64,000 nt of DNA from Leptospira barantonii (GCF_002811925.1 NZ_NPDS01000006.1:186001-250000); one strand, 5' to 3'. Positions 1-20,211 are shown, numbered from the stretch's first letter. Notes: generated from the letters alone by a model not told the origin. Made by a program: numbers and translations.

Positions 1-453
<453 letters not shown>

Positions 454-490
454 ACGGAAGAAACGCTTATAGACTGACTTTCCAAGCATC

Positions 491-844
<354 letters not shown>

Positions 845-851
845 GATACAA

Positions 852-1598
852 GTGACAAATTCGGTTCGATTCAATTACGCTCGCAAACTATGGCATCTTC
901 TCGGATTGATTGTTCCTGTCTGTTATTATCTGGACGTCTTTCAAGGCGCATTCGGACTTTTGAATGCAACCCGCGCCGTGGTTTCGATTTCGCTGGTTCT
1001 TTGTTTGGGGATCATTCTTCTTTTGGAATATCTTCGTTTTAGATTTCCGGGTTTTCAAAAATTCTTTTTGTCGATCGCCGGATTTCTGATGAAGGAAGAG
1101 GAAAAATCAAGACTCAACGGAACTCTTCCCTATTTTCTTTCCTGCACGTTCGTGGTCTTTTTATTTCCGCCCGAGATTTCCATTCTTTCCATGTTGTTTT
1201 TGGTGATCGGCGATCCTACCGCGGCTTGGGTCGGTACGTTTTACGGAAGACGTAGGTTTTCCAACGGGAAATCCGTGGAAGGAATCGTGGCCTTTATCGT
1301 AGCTTGTGCGATCGTAGGTTTCGTTTTTATGTTTTTGTCCGATACATACGGAAAACAGAACTTTCTGAAAGCGGAAGGTTTCGTATTTTATAATAATCTA
1401 ATTTTCTTGGTTCCTGCGATTTTGATTTCCGCCGTAACGGAACTTTATTGTGGAACGTATTGGAACGGTTTGATCGACGATAATCTTTTGATTCCTACGG
1501 TTTCTGCGGTTGTTCTCGGTTTGACCGCGTGGCTCGTTTTGGGTGTGGAACCTTCTACGATTTTCTTAAATCCGGCTGAGTTGTTTTTGACGATTTGA
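852..1598 (+). CDS. Dolichol/phytol kinase-like integral membrane protein (SEC59/VTE5 type)
   Basis: The 248-residue protein has about six to seven hydrophobic segments. Its central motif GDPTAAWVGTFYGRR followed by GKSVEG matches the CTP-dependent polyprenol/phytol/diacylglycerol kinase family, related to CDP-diacylglycerol synthases. It would phosphorylate a lipid alcohol at the inner membrane; the actual substrate cannot be read from the sequence. Translation starts at a GTG preceded by AGGA at 844-847, directly after the STAS gene. The stop codon overlaps the left terminal repeat of the element at 1597. It is often annotated as a phosphatidate cytidylyltransferase, which is less specific. 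Confidence 0.8.
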   Translation: MTNSVRFNYARKLWHLLGLIVPVCYYLDVFQGAFGLLNATRAVVSISLVLCLGIILLLEYLRFRFPGFQKFFLSIAGFLMKEEEKSRLNGTLPYFLSCTFVVFLFPPEISILSMLFLVIGDPTAAWVGTFYGRRRFSNGKSVEGIVAFIVACAIVGFVFMFLSDTYGKQNFLKAEGFVFYNNLIFLVPAILISAVTELYCGTYWNGLIDDNLLIPTVSAVVLGLTAWLVLGVEPSTIFLNPAELFLTI

Positions 1599-1767
1599 GA
1601 TTTGTAGGAGTTCCGACGGCTTTTTCGTGAAAGTTGTCGGCCCCACCCTAGTTTGGGTGGGGGGTGAGGTGGTGGGAAGAATTTCGTGCAGATCTTCTAT
1701 ATCAGAAAATCATAATTCTTTCAAGGAGAATTTACGCGTTCGTTTTGTCGGAACTCCGACAAATCTC
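1597..1767. repeat. Dispersed repeat, copy A: 171-bp element with 21-bp terminal inverted repeats
   Basis: The left end at 1597-1617 (GAGATTTGTAGGAGTTCCG then AC) and the right end at 1747-1767 are reverse complements at 20 of 21 positions. Inside, CCCCACCC (1641-1648), a 6-nt loop and GGGTGGGG (1655-1662) form a perfect 8-bp GC-rich hairpin. TATATCAGAAAA at 1698-1709 recurs in copy C. The element fills the whole gap between two convergent genes and overlaps the upstream stop codon. No open frame is inside. It resembles a MITE or a bidirectional terminator; copies B and C are at 33474 and 55575. Confidence 0.75.
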
Positions 1768-1771
1768 CTGA

Positions 1772-2356
1772 CTACTTCTCGGGCGGAAGAACCGTAAAAC
1801 TCAAATTGATTTTTGTTTTTTCTCCACCTTCAAAAAGTGAAGAATTGAATTTGAATTCCACTTCCGCAGGAAAGATCGTATTCGTATAAGGAAACGAACC
1901 GAGGCGATTCTCTTTTTTCAGTTTATCTTTGATCATCGAACCGAGATACTGAAACGAACCGACCCAGTCTTCTCCCATTTCAAAACCTTCCATTCTTTCG
2001 ACGGTTCCCGAAAGATTCATCGTCGCGTAATAAGAATCCTTGATTGCCTTGGATTCGGAAGGCGTCAATTTTCGATTGAATCGAACGAGGAACCCCGGCG
2101 TTTCCCGTGCATGAAAGTAAAGATAGTTTGCGAACTTTTCCCAAGTATCCGGCTTTCGATTGTTGGGAATTTCCACCTTGTAGTGATGATTTTTTTCGAT
2201 CGGCTCCAAACATTCGCCGGTCCGTGTGAAATGATCGCAGAGAGAAATTGACGCAATTGAAAGCGGAGTAGGCGCGCAGGAAGTCGACGAAACGACGGAT
2301 AACGCAAACACACATAAGAATATAAGAATATTAGGTTTTATTGATGTTTTGAACAT
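1772..2356 (-). CDS. Putative lipoprotein, unknown function
   Basis: The 194-residue protein begins with a charged start, a hydrophobic run ([14 protein letters not shown]) and STSC at residues 24-27, a plausible spirochete lipobox, so it is predicted to be exported and lipidated. I do not recognise the mature domain; it contains several short beta-like stretches and a C-terminus rich in Lys/Glu. It is the last gene of the leftward operon from eno and overlaps the upstream gene by 26 bp, with GAGAG ahead of the ATG. A role in the envelope is inferred only from the signal peptide. Confidence 0.75.
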   Translation of the reverse strand: MFKTSIKPNILIFLCVFALSVVSSTSCAPTPLSIASISLCDHFTRTGECLEPIEKNHHYKVEIPNNRKPDTWEKFANYLYFHARETPGFLVRFNRKLTPSESKAIKDSYYATMNLSGTVERMEGFEMGEDWVGSFQYLGSMIKDKLKKENRLGSFPYTNTIFPAEVEFKFNSSLFEGGEKTKINLSFTVLPPEK

Positions 2357-2888
2357 AGGATTCTCTCAGGCTTGTAAAAAAATAGACGGACTCGGGCGTT
2401 TTGAAAAAGGGCGGGGCAGTTTCCCTGAAAACCATTTTTTGTTTTTGATAATTATAGATGGTTTCCGCATAAACTCCGTTGAATAGATAGATTCTATGAA
2501 AGTCGTCTCGGATGTTCGAAATGACAACCGAATGACTGCAGAGATAACCCGGAAAAATTCTCACCCCGTGATCCTTTTCAATCGCGGAATTTTGAATCGC
2601 CAGACATTCTTTTTGAATCGAAGGAAGTTCTTCCCTGTGGATTCTTCTTTTGAAGGAAAGGATTTTCGTATGTCTTCCCGGAAACTGATTCCAAAGACCC
2701 GCGTCCGGGTCTTTCCAAGTCGGCATGGGATTACTTTCGTAAAGAGTAGCGGAGAACTTTTTTTCCGTTTTCGTTTTGATGGAATAAAACATCTCCGCGT
2801 CTTCGTACGCGACTACGATAAAAAAGGAAGCTCCTGGCGGACGCTCGAGTTTTTCCTTTGTGGGAGAATTTTTTTTGGCGGAATTCAT
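2331..2888 (-). CDS. Conserved hypothetical protein, 185 residues
   Basis: The frame encodes a basic 185-residue protein with no signal peptide and no membrane segment. After a Lys/Pro-rich start comes [19 protein letters not shown], an alpha/beta pattern. I recognise no family. It lies 11 bp downstream of the YheT-like hydrolase gene and overlaps the following lipoprotein gene by 26 bp, so the three are very probably co-transcribed. The overlapping frames on the opposite strand lack independent support. Real coding status rests on tight operon packing and length. Confidence 0.65.
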   Translation of the reverse strand: MNSAKKNSPTKEKLERPPGASFFIVVAYEDAEMFYSIKTKTEKKFSATLYESNPMPTWKDPDAGLWNQFPGRHTKILSFKRRIHREELPSIQKECLAIQNSAIEKDHGVRIFPGYLCSHSVVISNIRDDFHRIYLFNGVYAETIYNYQKQKMVFRETAPPFFKTPESVYFFTSLRESYVQNINKT

Positions 2889-2899
2889 CGGTTGAAAAA

Positions 2900-3913
2900 T
2901 CAGCTTCCAGGGTTTACTTTCGAATCGAAATAATCCAGAATAATTTTATTCAACCATCTTCCATCCGGAATTTCGGGAGTAGGATCGGTTAAGAATCCGA
3001 CGTGTCCGCCCTTCGGACTTAGGATCGTACGTATATGAGGGAGTTTATTCCATTCGATCGTTTCCCAATCGAACGGCGGAACGACTGGGTCGTCTTCCGA
3101 ATGAATTACGATTCCCGGATGACGAATCCCCGGAATATATCGAATGCTCGAACAATCCTCGTAGTATTCCCGAGCGTCTTTGTATCCGAAGAACGGCGCG
3201 GTCACCTGATCGTCGAACTCGAAAAAGGTTTTTGTTTTAAATGCGTTCTTTTCCAACTCGGGTGGAAGTTGAATGAATTTATTTTTGATCTTTTTGCGAA
3301 ACTCGGATACGAATCGATCTCTGTAGAATCTTCCCTCGCTCGAATCGATGAACTCGCAACCTTTGAAAAGATCCAGAGGAGGGTTTGTGGAGGAGAACGC
3401 TTCCACCTTGTGATTTCTTCTTTCTCCGAAATATTTCAAAACCAAACTCGCGGAAAGGGAGAATCCAGATAAGAAAATTCTATGGGAAAGTTTTTCCCAA
3501 ACGAAATCCATCACGTCCTGAACGTCCTTCGTCTGACCGATGTTATACGTTCCTTTGGAAAATCCCTGGCCGCGACCGCAGTTTCGTAGATTCATACGAA
3601 TACATCCGTACCCTTTTTTAAGCGCGCTCTGCGCAAGAGTTACGAGATAGGAACTGTCCGAGGTTCCTTCCATTCCGTGAATCATCACGAGATAAATTCC
3701 GTTCCACTTCGGACCCGAGGACGAATAATGCGAGATCGGTGGATTGTGTTCCAACCAAAGAGAGTCTCCCGAGCCGTCCGAGAGTTGCAATAGAATGTCC
3801 TCGTAGTAGAACGAGGATCTCAATAGATTTTCCGGTGGAAAAAAAGTGCTATAGACTGTTTGGAGGTGTTTGCCTTTGACGAATCGTTTCGGTTTGAAGG
3901 CTTCTGAACTCAT
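2900..3913 (-). CDS. Alpha/beta-fold hydrolase, YheT family
   Basis: The 337-residue protein matches the YheT/embryogenesis-associated esterase family: an N-terminal [13 protein letters not shown] segment, [14 protein letters not shown] oxyanion region, nucleophile elbow GFSLSASLV, acid in [10 protein letters not shown] and the catalytic His in GGHVGF near residue 305. It probably hydrolyses an ester or thioester in the cytoplasm; the substrate is unknown. The length fits the family (about 320-340). It is the fifth gene of the eno operon, 31 bp after the small acidic protein gene and 11 bp before the next. The family assignment is firm, the physiological role is not. Confidence 0.85.
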   Translation of the reverse strand: MSSEAFKPKRFVKGKHLQTVYSTFFPPENLLRSSFYYEDILLQLSDGSGDSLWLEHNPPISHYSSSGPKWNGIYLVMIHGMEGTSDSSYLVTLAQSALKKGYGCIRMNLRNCGRGQGFSKGTYNIGQTKDVQDVMDFVWEKLSHRIFLSGFSLSASLVLKYFGERRNHKVEAFSSTNPPLDLFKGCEFIDSSEGRFYRDRFVSEFRKKIKNKFIQLPPELEKNAFKTKTFFEFDDQVTAPFFGYKDAREYYEDCSSIRYIPGIRHPGIVIHSEDDPVVPPFDWETIEWNKLPHIRTILSPKGGHVGFLTDPTPEIPDGRWLNKIILDYFDSKVNPGS

Positions 3914-3944
3914 AAAGGTGGCTTAAGGGCGACTAACGTGAATC

Positions 3945-4298
<354 letters not shown>

Positions 4299-4310
4299 GA
4301 CTTTATCCGA

Positions 4311-4904
<594 letters not shown>

Positions 4905-4919
4905 TCCTGAACCTTTCCT

Positions 4920-5378
<459 letters not shown>

Positions 5379-5392
5379 AATTTTTTAACCGA

Positions 5393-6709
<1,317 letters not shown>

Positions 6710-6763
6710 CTATATGTTGTCCGTTGAATATTCGCATTTTGCGATTTCGATCGGAGTCAGGGT

Positions 6764-6792
6764 TATTAAACGGTCCATATCCAAGAAATCAA
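6764..6792 (-). promoter_or_regulatory. Predicted sigma-70 promoter of the eno operon
   Basis: On the minus strand TTGATT (6787-6792), a 17-bp spacer and TTAATA (6764-6769) form a -35/-10 pair about 75 bp upstream of the eno ATG. This would give a leader of roughly 65 nt. It is a pattern match only; no start-site data are visible. Confidence 0.45.
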
Positions 6793-6899
6793 GCGGGAAA
6801 CGAAAAAATGGATTGCTCGTGTTTCTTCGGCCCGTTTAAGTTTGTTTCGGTTGTCACGATTTTCGATGATCTCGCTCTCTAAGGATCGCTCGATAAAAA

Positions 6900-7595
6900 A
6901 TGAAAGTTTCAGAAAAACACGTGTTCGGTTTTCATATTTGTTTTGCCGTTGTGGCGATTTTGATTTTGTTTCTTCCCGGAAATTTATCTACGGGTTGGAG
7001 AATGTTCTCGCTGGTTTTGATTTACAATGTGGGAGTTCCCACATTCGCCAGATTTTGGACTCATGAACGTTGGATGGATCTTTGGCTCTTTCTTCTTCCG
7101 TTGAGTTTTTTTCAGGTTTTTCCGGATTGGTTTCTTTCTCAGGTTTTGAACACCGTGGAGTTCCCCGAAGATGGGTTTCCAAAAATCGGTGGCGTTTCGG
7201 GTTATATGGCCGGGCTTTGGGTGATTCCATTGTTCATTTCCACGTTCGTTTCGGTTCGTTATAGAAAACGTCGTCCGGATGCTCCCGCGCTTCAAAGTTA
7301 TCTTGTCGGTGGATTGGCTGCGTTTCTGATTTTTTTAGGTTCGGAAGAAGGTTCTTATCTGATTCCGGTTTGGTTTGCGAAAAACGTTTGGACCATCGGT
7401 CACGTCGCGGTTTATGTTCTGGTTCCGGAATTCATTTTGGCGGTTTTTGCGTGTTACGCGTATCATGTTTCGGAATATTCTTCCCTTTCCGAAAAAGTTC
7501 TTTGGGCCTTTGTTACGATGCTCGTTTATTTGGGCGCGCTCGGGTTTTTCTTTTTGCTCATCGAAGGTCGGGCGAAGTTTCCGGTCGGCGGGTAA
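6900..7595 (+). CDS. Integral membrane protein, unknown function
   Basis: The 231-residue protein has about seven hydrophobic segments (for example VVAILILFLP, LWLFLLPLSFF, MAGLWVIPLFIS, YLVGGLAAFLIFL, VYVLVPEFILAVF, VTMLVYLGALGFFFLL), so it spans the inner membrane many times. It contains few charged residues outside loops. I recall similar uncharacterised proteins in leptospires but no function. It stands alone, divergent from eno. At 7026-7045 its coding DNA contains a near-perfect palindrome of the same repeat family found around lepA, read as NVGVPTFA. Confidence 0.8.
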   Translation: MKVSEKHVFGFHICFAVVAILILFLPGNLSTGWRMFSLVLIYNVGVPTFARFWTHERWMDLWLFLLPLSFFQVFPDWFLSQVLNTVEFPEDGFPKIGGVSGYMAGLWVIPLFISTFVSVRYRKRRPDAPALQSYLVGGLAAFLIFLGSEEGSYLIPVWFAKNVWTIGHVAVYVLVPEFILAVFACYAYHVSEYSSLSEKVLWAFVTMLVYLGALGFFFLLIEGRAKFPVGG

Positions 7596-7680
7596 ATGTA
7601 GGATCTCATACGACCTGAGGAAAGAATGTAGGATCTCATACATTCCTTCGTGGACGGCGGTTGTGTGAGTTCCCACAAAT
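7595..7680. repeat. Repeat cluster upstream of lepA (palindromic TTTGTNGGANNTCC-type units)
   Basis: AATGTAGGATCTCATAC occurs exactly twice, at 7595-7611 and 7625-7641, a 30-bp period. A third, diverged unit TTGTGTGAGTTCCCACAAA follows at about 7660-7679. The units resemble the palindromic ends of the element at 1597 and the units downstream of lepA at 9646 and 9698. They lie in the 205-bp gap before lepA, immediately after the stop of the membrane protein gene. Function unknown. Confidence 0.7.
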
Positions 7681-7800
7681 TTCTTCAAGCACGACAAATT
7701 CTCACCTAAAAGGAGAAAAACCCATTCTCCCCATCCAAAGAACGATAGTATTTTGCTTTCCAGTGTAGGCCTGCGCCGAAAATCATCGGAATGTACCCTC

Positions 7801-9606
<1,806 letters not shown>

Positions 9607-9645
9607 TCCGTTTCTGGACGCTCGCTTTACTTTAGATCACAAATC

Positions 9646-9722
9646 TTTGTAGGAACTCATACGAATTTCCGGATGGGCCGACGCACTGGCGAAGAGGTTT
9701 TTGCAGGAGTTCCCACATTTTT
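9646..9722. repeat. Repeat pair downstream of lepA
   Basis: TTTGTAGGAACTCATACGAA at 9646-9665 and TTTGCAGGAGTTCCCACATT around 9700-9719 belong to the same palindromic family as the units at 7595-7680 and the ends of the element at 1597. They lie between lepA and the PLP enzyme gene, the second unit ending just before the chosen ATG at 9727. Confidence 0.65.
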
Positions 9723-9726
9723 CAAA

Positions 9727-10698
9727 ATGAACGATCGACAACCCTCGGTTCCAAACGAGTTCGCAAATCATTTCCTTTTACAGCTTTCCATTCCGACCCA
9801 AATTCGGAATATTTTTACAAGTTCCCAGACAACTTTGTCCATTCTCCGAGACGATCGACTTGCAACGGGGATCGGAACCAAATCTCGAAAATTTTTAGGC
9901 ATTCATTCCGAGTTGGAAAGAAGAGGGATCGACAACGTGATTCTTCAAGGGGAACTGCACAGCAACGCCCTTGCGGCATTTGCGTTTTTGTTTCACCGTT
10001 TCGGATATCAGGTTCGATCCATTGCCTATGCCAGAGATAAGAGCCGAACTACACCCAATGCCGTTCTTGTCCGGGAGAATTCGCATTCTTTGACTACGTA
10101 TTCTTCCCGTTTCGATTGGAAACGTGCGGTCCAAGAAGCGGACGCTCTGAGTTTTAGAAATTCTAATATAATTCAAAACTCTAATATTCAGGAGTTTGAA
10201 TTTAAGAATGACGAAACTTGGGGAATCGTTCCCGAATTCGGATTTTGTCATGCGGCCGCTTTCGGTTTGGATTCTCTTTGGAAACAGATTCCAATTGAGA
10301 AGTATGATCGTCTTGTGCTCGATCTCGGCTCCGGCTTAACTTGGTTATCCGCTTTGAATTTTTTCCAAAATCGCATTTTAATTTCCGGAATTTCCATCGG
10401 ACTTTCAAAAAAGAAGATGATCCCTTGGTTAAACGATGAAAAATCCATTCTCGGATTGGAAACGCTCCAAATCGATCCGGATTGTATCTACGAGCCGGAA
10501 GATGATTCCGGATTCGGATCTCTAAACCCGGAAATATTAGAATATTGTAAAACGTTTGAAAAGAAACATACAATTCCAATCGAACCGATTTATTCCGGTC
10601 GAACTCTCAAAACGATCGAAGCGTTGATCGCGGACGGAAGCTGGAATGGAAGAATTCTCTACATCCATCAAGGTGGACTTTTGAATTTCAGGATTTGA
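9727..10698 (+). CDS. PLP-dependent enzyme of the ACC deaminase / D-cysteine desulfhydrase family
   Basis: The 323-residue protein resembles fold-type II PLP enzymes: ILRDDRLATGIGTKSRKF carries the probable PLP lysine, LQGELHSNALAAFAFL aligns with the family GG.qSNH region, LDLGSGLTW with the phosphate-binding loop and EPIYSGRTLKTI plus LYIHQGG with the C-terminal signature. It may act on an amino acid such as D-cysteine; substrate is not predictable. An earlier in-frame start at 9673 would translate through the upstream repeat, so 9727 is preferred although no clear RBS is present. Residues around 143-155 hold a Asn/Ile duplication (NSNI twice) in AT-rich DNA. Confidence 0.75.
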   Translation: MNDRQPSVPNEFANHFLLQLSIPTQIRNIFTSSQTTLSILRDDRLATGIGTKSRKFLGIHSELERRGIDNVILQGELHSNALAAFAFLFHRFGYQVRSIAYARDKSRTTPNAVLVRENSHSLTTYSSRFDWKRAVQEADALSFRNSNIIQNSNIQEFEFKNDETWGIVPEFGFCHAAAFGLDSLWKQIPIEKYDRLVLDLGSGLTWLSALNFFQNRILISGISIGLSKKKMIPWLNDEKSILGLETLQIDPDCIYEPEDDSGFGSLNPEILEYCKTFEKKHTIPIEPIYSGRTLKTIEALIADGSWNGRILYIHQGGLLNFRI

Positions 10699-10757
10699 TC
10701 GCGGAACCGCCTCGATGGAATGGTCAACGCAATCGATCCAAAACTGATCTTATCTCT

Positions 10758-11159
10758 TTAAGCAAAAGGTTCAAAACAATCGTAGTTTTTTTGTCTGAAT
10801 ATTTTGTTTTCCTTAAATTCAAAAATCATACAAAAATACGCTTTGAGAAACTGATCGGCTTTGAAAGGCCCTAAGTCCGACTTTACGATCGCCTCCCAGT
10901 CCGCTTCCACGATCGCGGTGTTTTCCTTTTCTATATAACCCGTGACACGGAAAGATTGTTTTTTGAGAAGATTCTTTCCCGCCGGCATTCGAAGCATCAG
11001 CTTTTCGAAATCGCTTACCGTAACCGCCTTAGTCAACGCGTTCGGATATTCGGTCTGTTCGATTTCCGGATGAAGGATCGTTTCGAATTTTTCCCGCTCG
11101 ATTACGAAATCGGAAAGTAGGTTCAAATAAGTTTCTATGATTTGTTTATAAGCGCTCAT
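10758..11159 (-). CDS. NTF2/SnoaL-like small protein
   Basis: The 133-residue protein has the general pattern of NTF2-like (SnoaL) alpha+beta cones: an N-terminal helix (YKQIIETYLNLLSDFVIER), then FETILHPEIEQTEYPN, and C-terminal strands AIVEADWEAIV, FLKAYFCMIFEFKENKI. Members bind or transform small molecules, or are merely structural; no catalytic residues can be assigned. It is a single gene convergent with the PLP enzyme gene (60-bp gap) and upstream of no obvious partner. The fold call is moderate, the function unknown. Confidence 0.65.
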   Translation of the reverse strand: MSAYKQIIETYLNLLSDFVIEREKFETILHPEIEQTEYPNALTKAVTVSDFEKLMLRMPAGKNLLKKQSFRVTGYIEKENTAIVEADWEAIVKSDLGPFKADQFLKAYFCMIFEFKENKIFRQKNYDCFEPFA

Positions 11160-11246
11160 GTCTTAGAGTCATGAATATGCCGGATTTCGCAACTTCTTCT
11201 CGGATTGAACTTCTTCGGAAATATAAAATTGAAATGCGGAAATAAA

Positions 11247-11274
11247 AAAAGCCACCTTTTTAGGGGCGGCTTTT
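11247..11274 (-). terminator. Rho-independent terminator after sdhB
   Basis: AAAAGCC (11247-11253) pairs with GGCTTTT (11268-11274) with an internal CC/GG extension and one mismatch; on the minus strand the hairpin is followed by a run of T. It lies 28 bp beyond the sdhB stop, so it ends the sdhCAB transcript. Confidence 0.7.
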
Positions 11275-11301
11275 GATTCTTCTTTGAAGTAAGAAGAGTT
11301 T

Positions 11302-13946
<2,645 letters not shown>

Positions 13947-13967
13947 GAAAGTTGTTTCTCCAAAAAA

Positions 13968-14648
<681 letters not shown>

Positions 14649-14921
14649 TACATTTTCTCCTGTTTGTTTGGTGGAAAGAATTCATCGAAAAATTAGAATG
14701 ATTCGAAAAAGATGGGTTAAAGCCCACTTTCTATAAATTAGGGTAAAAAAGCGAGTTGGGACGAAAAGCATTTTTATTCGGTAGGGAAAAAATTGATGCC
14801 GGAACTTGAATGTTATTAAGATTCTTTCTCAATTAGAAAATCAAGAAGTGAAAACCCGCTCGCTTGAGAATTTTGTGCGTCGCGTAACGGGCGTTTTTTG
14901 TAAGATCCAAAGGATAAAATC

Positions 14922-16446
<1,525 letters not shown>

Positions 16447-16457
<11 letters not shown>

Positions 16458-16911
16458 CCCGGAAATCGTAGAACTTTTCGAACACATATCCGCTACGAAC
16501 GATCCCGAACTTACGATCGACTTCGCTTATCAAAACGCGGAACGATTATTTCACGAGGGAAAATATTTCGAAGCGCACGAGGTTTTGGAGTTTCAGTGGA
16601 AAAAGGATTTTGGACCGAGAAAAACTTTTTTGCAGGGACTCATACAACTTTCGGTTTCGCTTCATAAAATCTACGTTAAACCGAACGGACGAGGTTCGAG
16701 AATGCAGGCCGAAAAAGCGAAGGAAAAACTGGAAACCGTTCTTCATTCGTCCGCATTGAACGGACTCGGCAAAAAAGTAACGTTAGACCTCATTACCGAT
16801 TTGGAAGAAATTTTGACTCTCTTCGACGGAGACGAACTTCATCCCGAAAGAGTTTCTGCTTTCAGAATTCCGAGGATTCCGAAAGACTGGCGGGAATTAT
16901 TCAGGGGCTGA
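16447..16911 (+). CDS. DUF309 domain protein
   Basis: The 154-residue protein shows the DUF309 pattern: [22 protein letters not shown] then [17 protein letters not shown], a helical hairpin family of unknown function often near riboflavin or reductase genes. I choose a TTG start at 16447, because AAGGA lies about 10 bp upstream and the first 15 residues of the longer frame (from 16402) are only the shadow of the preceding gene. It overlaps the aldo/keto reductase gene by 11 bp and is followed 1 bp later by the hydrolase gene, so the three form one operon. Confidence 0.75.
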
Positions 16912-16912
16912 C

Positions 16913-17794
<882 letters not shown>

Positions 17795-18044
17795 ACCCGA
17801 TCGGACCGATTCCAAACTCGGTCGGTTTCGTTTAACAGTTCGCTTAGTATTTACGCGGTTCACCTCGAAAAAAACGGGGATTTAGCCGTATCCATTCGTC
17901 GATTCAATTACAATTCGTCTCCGAGAACAAAAAGTTATTGATAACGGCGATCGAATTGCGTTATGATCCTGTTGAAAAGAATTTCCCGAAGTTTCTACGC
18001 GAAAATCGAGGATTCTTTTTTCAAAAATTCCGACGGAGTTTTTT

Positions 18045-18887
18045 TTGAAGAACAAAACCGCTTCCTCATTTCGATCGATTCTCATCTTACTCGTTTTCTT
18101 CTCCGTTCCTCTTTGGAGCGCTCAGACCATTCTTTTGAAGAACGGATCTTCCATCAAAGGGGACGTCACCGGACAAAACGAAAAGACTCTCACCGTTCGG
18201 ACGGCGGACGGGGTGCAGACGATTTCAAAAAGAAGTATTCTTAAGGTGATCTACAAAGACGTAAACGAAGAGGAAGCAAAGAGAATTCGTCAAGAGGAAG
18301 AGACTAAAATTCGAGAAGCGAAATCGGCCGAAGAAAAAAAGAAAATCGAAGAGGAAGCGATCGTCCAAAAACCAGATTCGAAAATTTCCGGAACGAGAAG
18401 TCGATGGAGTCTTGTTTGGAGATCCGCGGTTCTTCCCGGCTGGGGACATTACAAAGCCGAACGAAAGAAAACGGCTATAGTGTATGGGACCTTATTTTGG
18501 GGCGGGGTAGTCGCCACCGCATTTGCTTCGCAACAGATCGGACAAAAAAAATCCGAATACGAAAGTTCAACTCTGATCGCTCAGGCTTCCGGTAACTTGG
18601 CCTTCGGAGAATTCTACGTAAGCGGAAAACGTACGGAGTATAAAAAATCAATCCAAGACTATCAGAATATCGCCGCGGGAACCGCGTTGATCTATCTGAT
18701 TCAACTGACTCATTCTTATTTTACCGGAATCTCTTGGGAACAGGAGGAAGTCGCTTTAACGCCGGAAGGTTCCGTTCTCAGGAAAGGGGTTCAACTGGAT
18801 TCCATGAGGGAATCGAACCTGATGAATCCGAACTCGACCAACTCCTTGGGATGGAGAGCGGAAGCGCGTTACAACTGGTTTTTTTAA
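18045..18887 (+). CDS. Exported protein of unknown function with NGSSIKG-type N-terminal domain
   Basis: The 280-residue protein starts at TTG, with GGAG 7 bp upstream, and has a signal peptide (SILILLVFFSVPLWSAQ). The mature start ILLKNGSSIKGDVTGQNEKTLTV is a small beta domain seen in many leptospiral exported proteins. A Glu/Lys-rich helical linker follows (about residues 70-110), then LPGWGHYKAERKKTA and two hydrophobic segments (IVYGTLFWGGVVATAFA, AAGTALIYLIQL). It probably sits in the inner membrane or periplasm. It precedes a lipoprotein gene by 10 bp. Function unknown. Confidence 0.7.
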   Translation: MKNKTASSFRSILILLVFFSVPLWSAQTILLKNGSSIKGDVTGQNEKTLTVRTADGVQTISKRSILKVIYKDVNEEEAKRIRQEEETKIREAKSAEEKKKIEEEAIVQKPDSKISGTRSRWSLVWRSAVLPGWGHYKAERKKTAIVYGTLFWGGVVATAFASQQIGQKKSEYESSTLIAQASGNLAFGEFYVSGKRTEYKKSIQDYQNIAAGTALIYLIQLTHSYFTGISWEQEEVALTPEGSVLRKGVQLDSMRESNLMNPNSTNSLGWRAEARYNWFF

Positions 18888-18897
18888 GGAATTGCTT

Positions 18898-20211
18898 ATG
18901 AAACGATATTATTCTATTCTAATGTTACTTCTTCTTTTGAACTGTTATAAGTTTCAAGAGAGCGCTCTCGATCCGACCGGAACTTTCAGCATTCTTCGCA
19001 CCCTTTTTTCCGGGACGACCGGCTACACGAATTTTATGATGAATCAATATTCTTCGTTTAAAGGCGCGGGATTGGATATCTACATTTCATACGTAAAAAG
19101 AAACTTCGGCGCGGACAGTCCCAACAATCGAATCGATCTGATCATCGCTGACGGACAGGCCACGAAGATGATTCCGACTAACGTGCCTATGACCGGATCA
19201 CAGATCACCAGTATGGTCGGATACGGTTATACTGCGGGTAACGCAACCAACAAGTTCGCGATTCTTTTTGAAGTGAACGATTTGGGCGTGTATCAGTATT
19301 ACTATTGGGTCGGCTCGACACTTCCATCGGCAGGAAGTACTATGACTTTTACAAAGTTTACGGCGCCGGTTGCAGGTGTACCAATCGTAGGTTTCGGACC
19401 GTTTAACGTAGGCGCCGTGGAAAAACTTGCCTTCTGTCAAAAGTTGGGAGCGAGCACTCCGACCTGTTATAACACGAACAGCGATTTTACGAACTTACAA
19501 ACTGTCACTGGTCCGGTTCCGACCTCTTGTACGACCGTGTACAACAACGGTTCCGTGGGTTGGTGTTTGGATGCGATCGTAGGAAGCAGTTATCCGTTTT
19601 ATTCTACGAACGGTGGAGTCGCGGCATTCGCCGGACCAGCTTCCATTACTCTTGTTTCCAACTTTAGATCGGGTGCGTATTCGAATTCGGGTCTGAGCAG
19701 TTTTTTTATTTCTCCGATCGGAACCGAATCGCATTACGTCGAACACGGAACCGGAACCTTGAGAATCACTTCCACATTCGGAGATTTGACTTCGTTAGGA
19801 GCTTTGAATTCTCCCGGAAACTCGTATCAACAAGTGATCCCGATGTCCGCGATCGCTAGCACCGATAGTATCTATCCAGTTCGCGGTTTTGTAAACGGAA
19901 GCTTTTCGTATCTAACGTTTATCGCAAACGGAATCGGTGGAAGTAGTACCCCGTATGCGTTTAAGAGTAACGACTTGGGAGCCACATGGACCCAACTCAG
20001 TCAGACGCTTCTTCCTTTACCGGCGCCCGGGTATCCGATGGATCCCGTCCCGAGTTTGACATCCGCGCTTGGTTTTTTTGCGACGAGTACGGGCGGGGAT
20101 AAACTGCATAACTTCGTGAATATCGAAGGCGACGGTTTGAAACGTTACGCGTCCGTAGACAACGGAGCAACTTGGACCCTGCAGGAATCGATTCCGCTCA
20201 CTTCCGAATAA
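18898..20211 (+). CDS. Lipoprotein with BNR/Asp-box-like repeats
   Basis: The 437-residue protein begins MKRYYSILMLLLLLNCYK, so Cys16 or nearby would be lipidated. Two Asp-box-like motifs, SNDLGATW and SVDNGATW, appear in the last 80 residues, as in sialidase/BNR beta-propellers; the mature protein is Ser/Thr/Gly-rich and predicted beta. It is probably a surface or periplasmic propeller of unknown ligand; no catalytic triad for a sialidase can be identified. AAGGAA precedes the ATG at 18898; an earlier in-frame TTG at 18892 is less likely. Co-transcribed with the gene at 18045. Confidence 0.7.
   Translation: MKRYYSILMLLLLLNCYKFQESALDPTGTFSILRTLFSGTTGYTNFMMNQYSSFKGAGLDIYISYVKRNFGADSPNNRIDLIIADGQATKMIPTNVPMTGSQITSMVGYGYTAGNATNKFAILFEVNDLGVYQYYYWVGSTLPSAGSTMTFTKFTAPVAGVPIVGFGPFNVGAVEKLAFCQKLGASTPTCYNTNSDFTNLQTVTGPVPTSCTTVYNNGSVGWCLDAIVGSSYPFYSTNGGVAAFAGPASITLVSNFRSGAYSNSGLSSFFISPIGTESHYVEHGTGTLRITSTFGDLTSLGALNSPGNSYQQVIPMSAIASTDSIYPVRGFVNGSFSYLTFIANGIGGSSTPYAFKSNDLGATWTQLSQTLLPLPAPGYPMDPVPSLTSALGFFATSTGGDKLHNFVNIEGDGLKRYASVDNGATWTLQESIPLTSE

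Noticed and set aside
7753..7800. TTG start that would lengthen LepA by 16 residues
   Set aside because: Family start and GTPase spacing fit the ATG at 7801.
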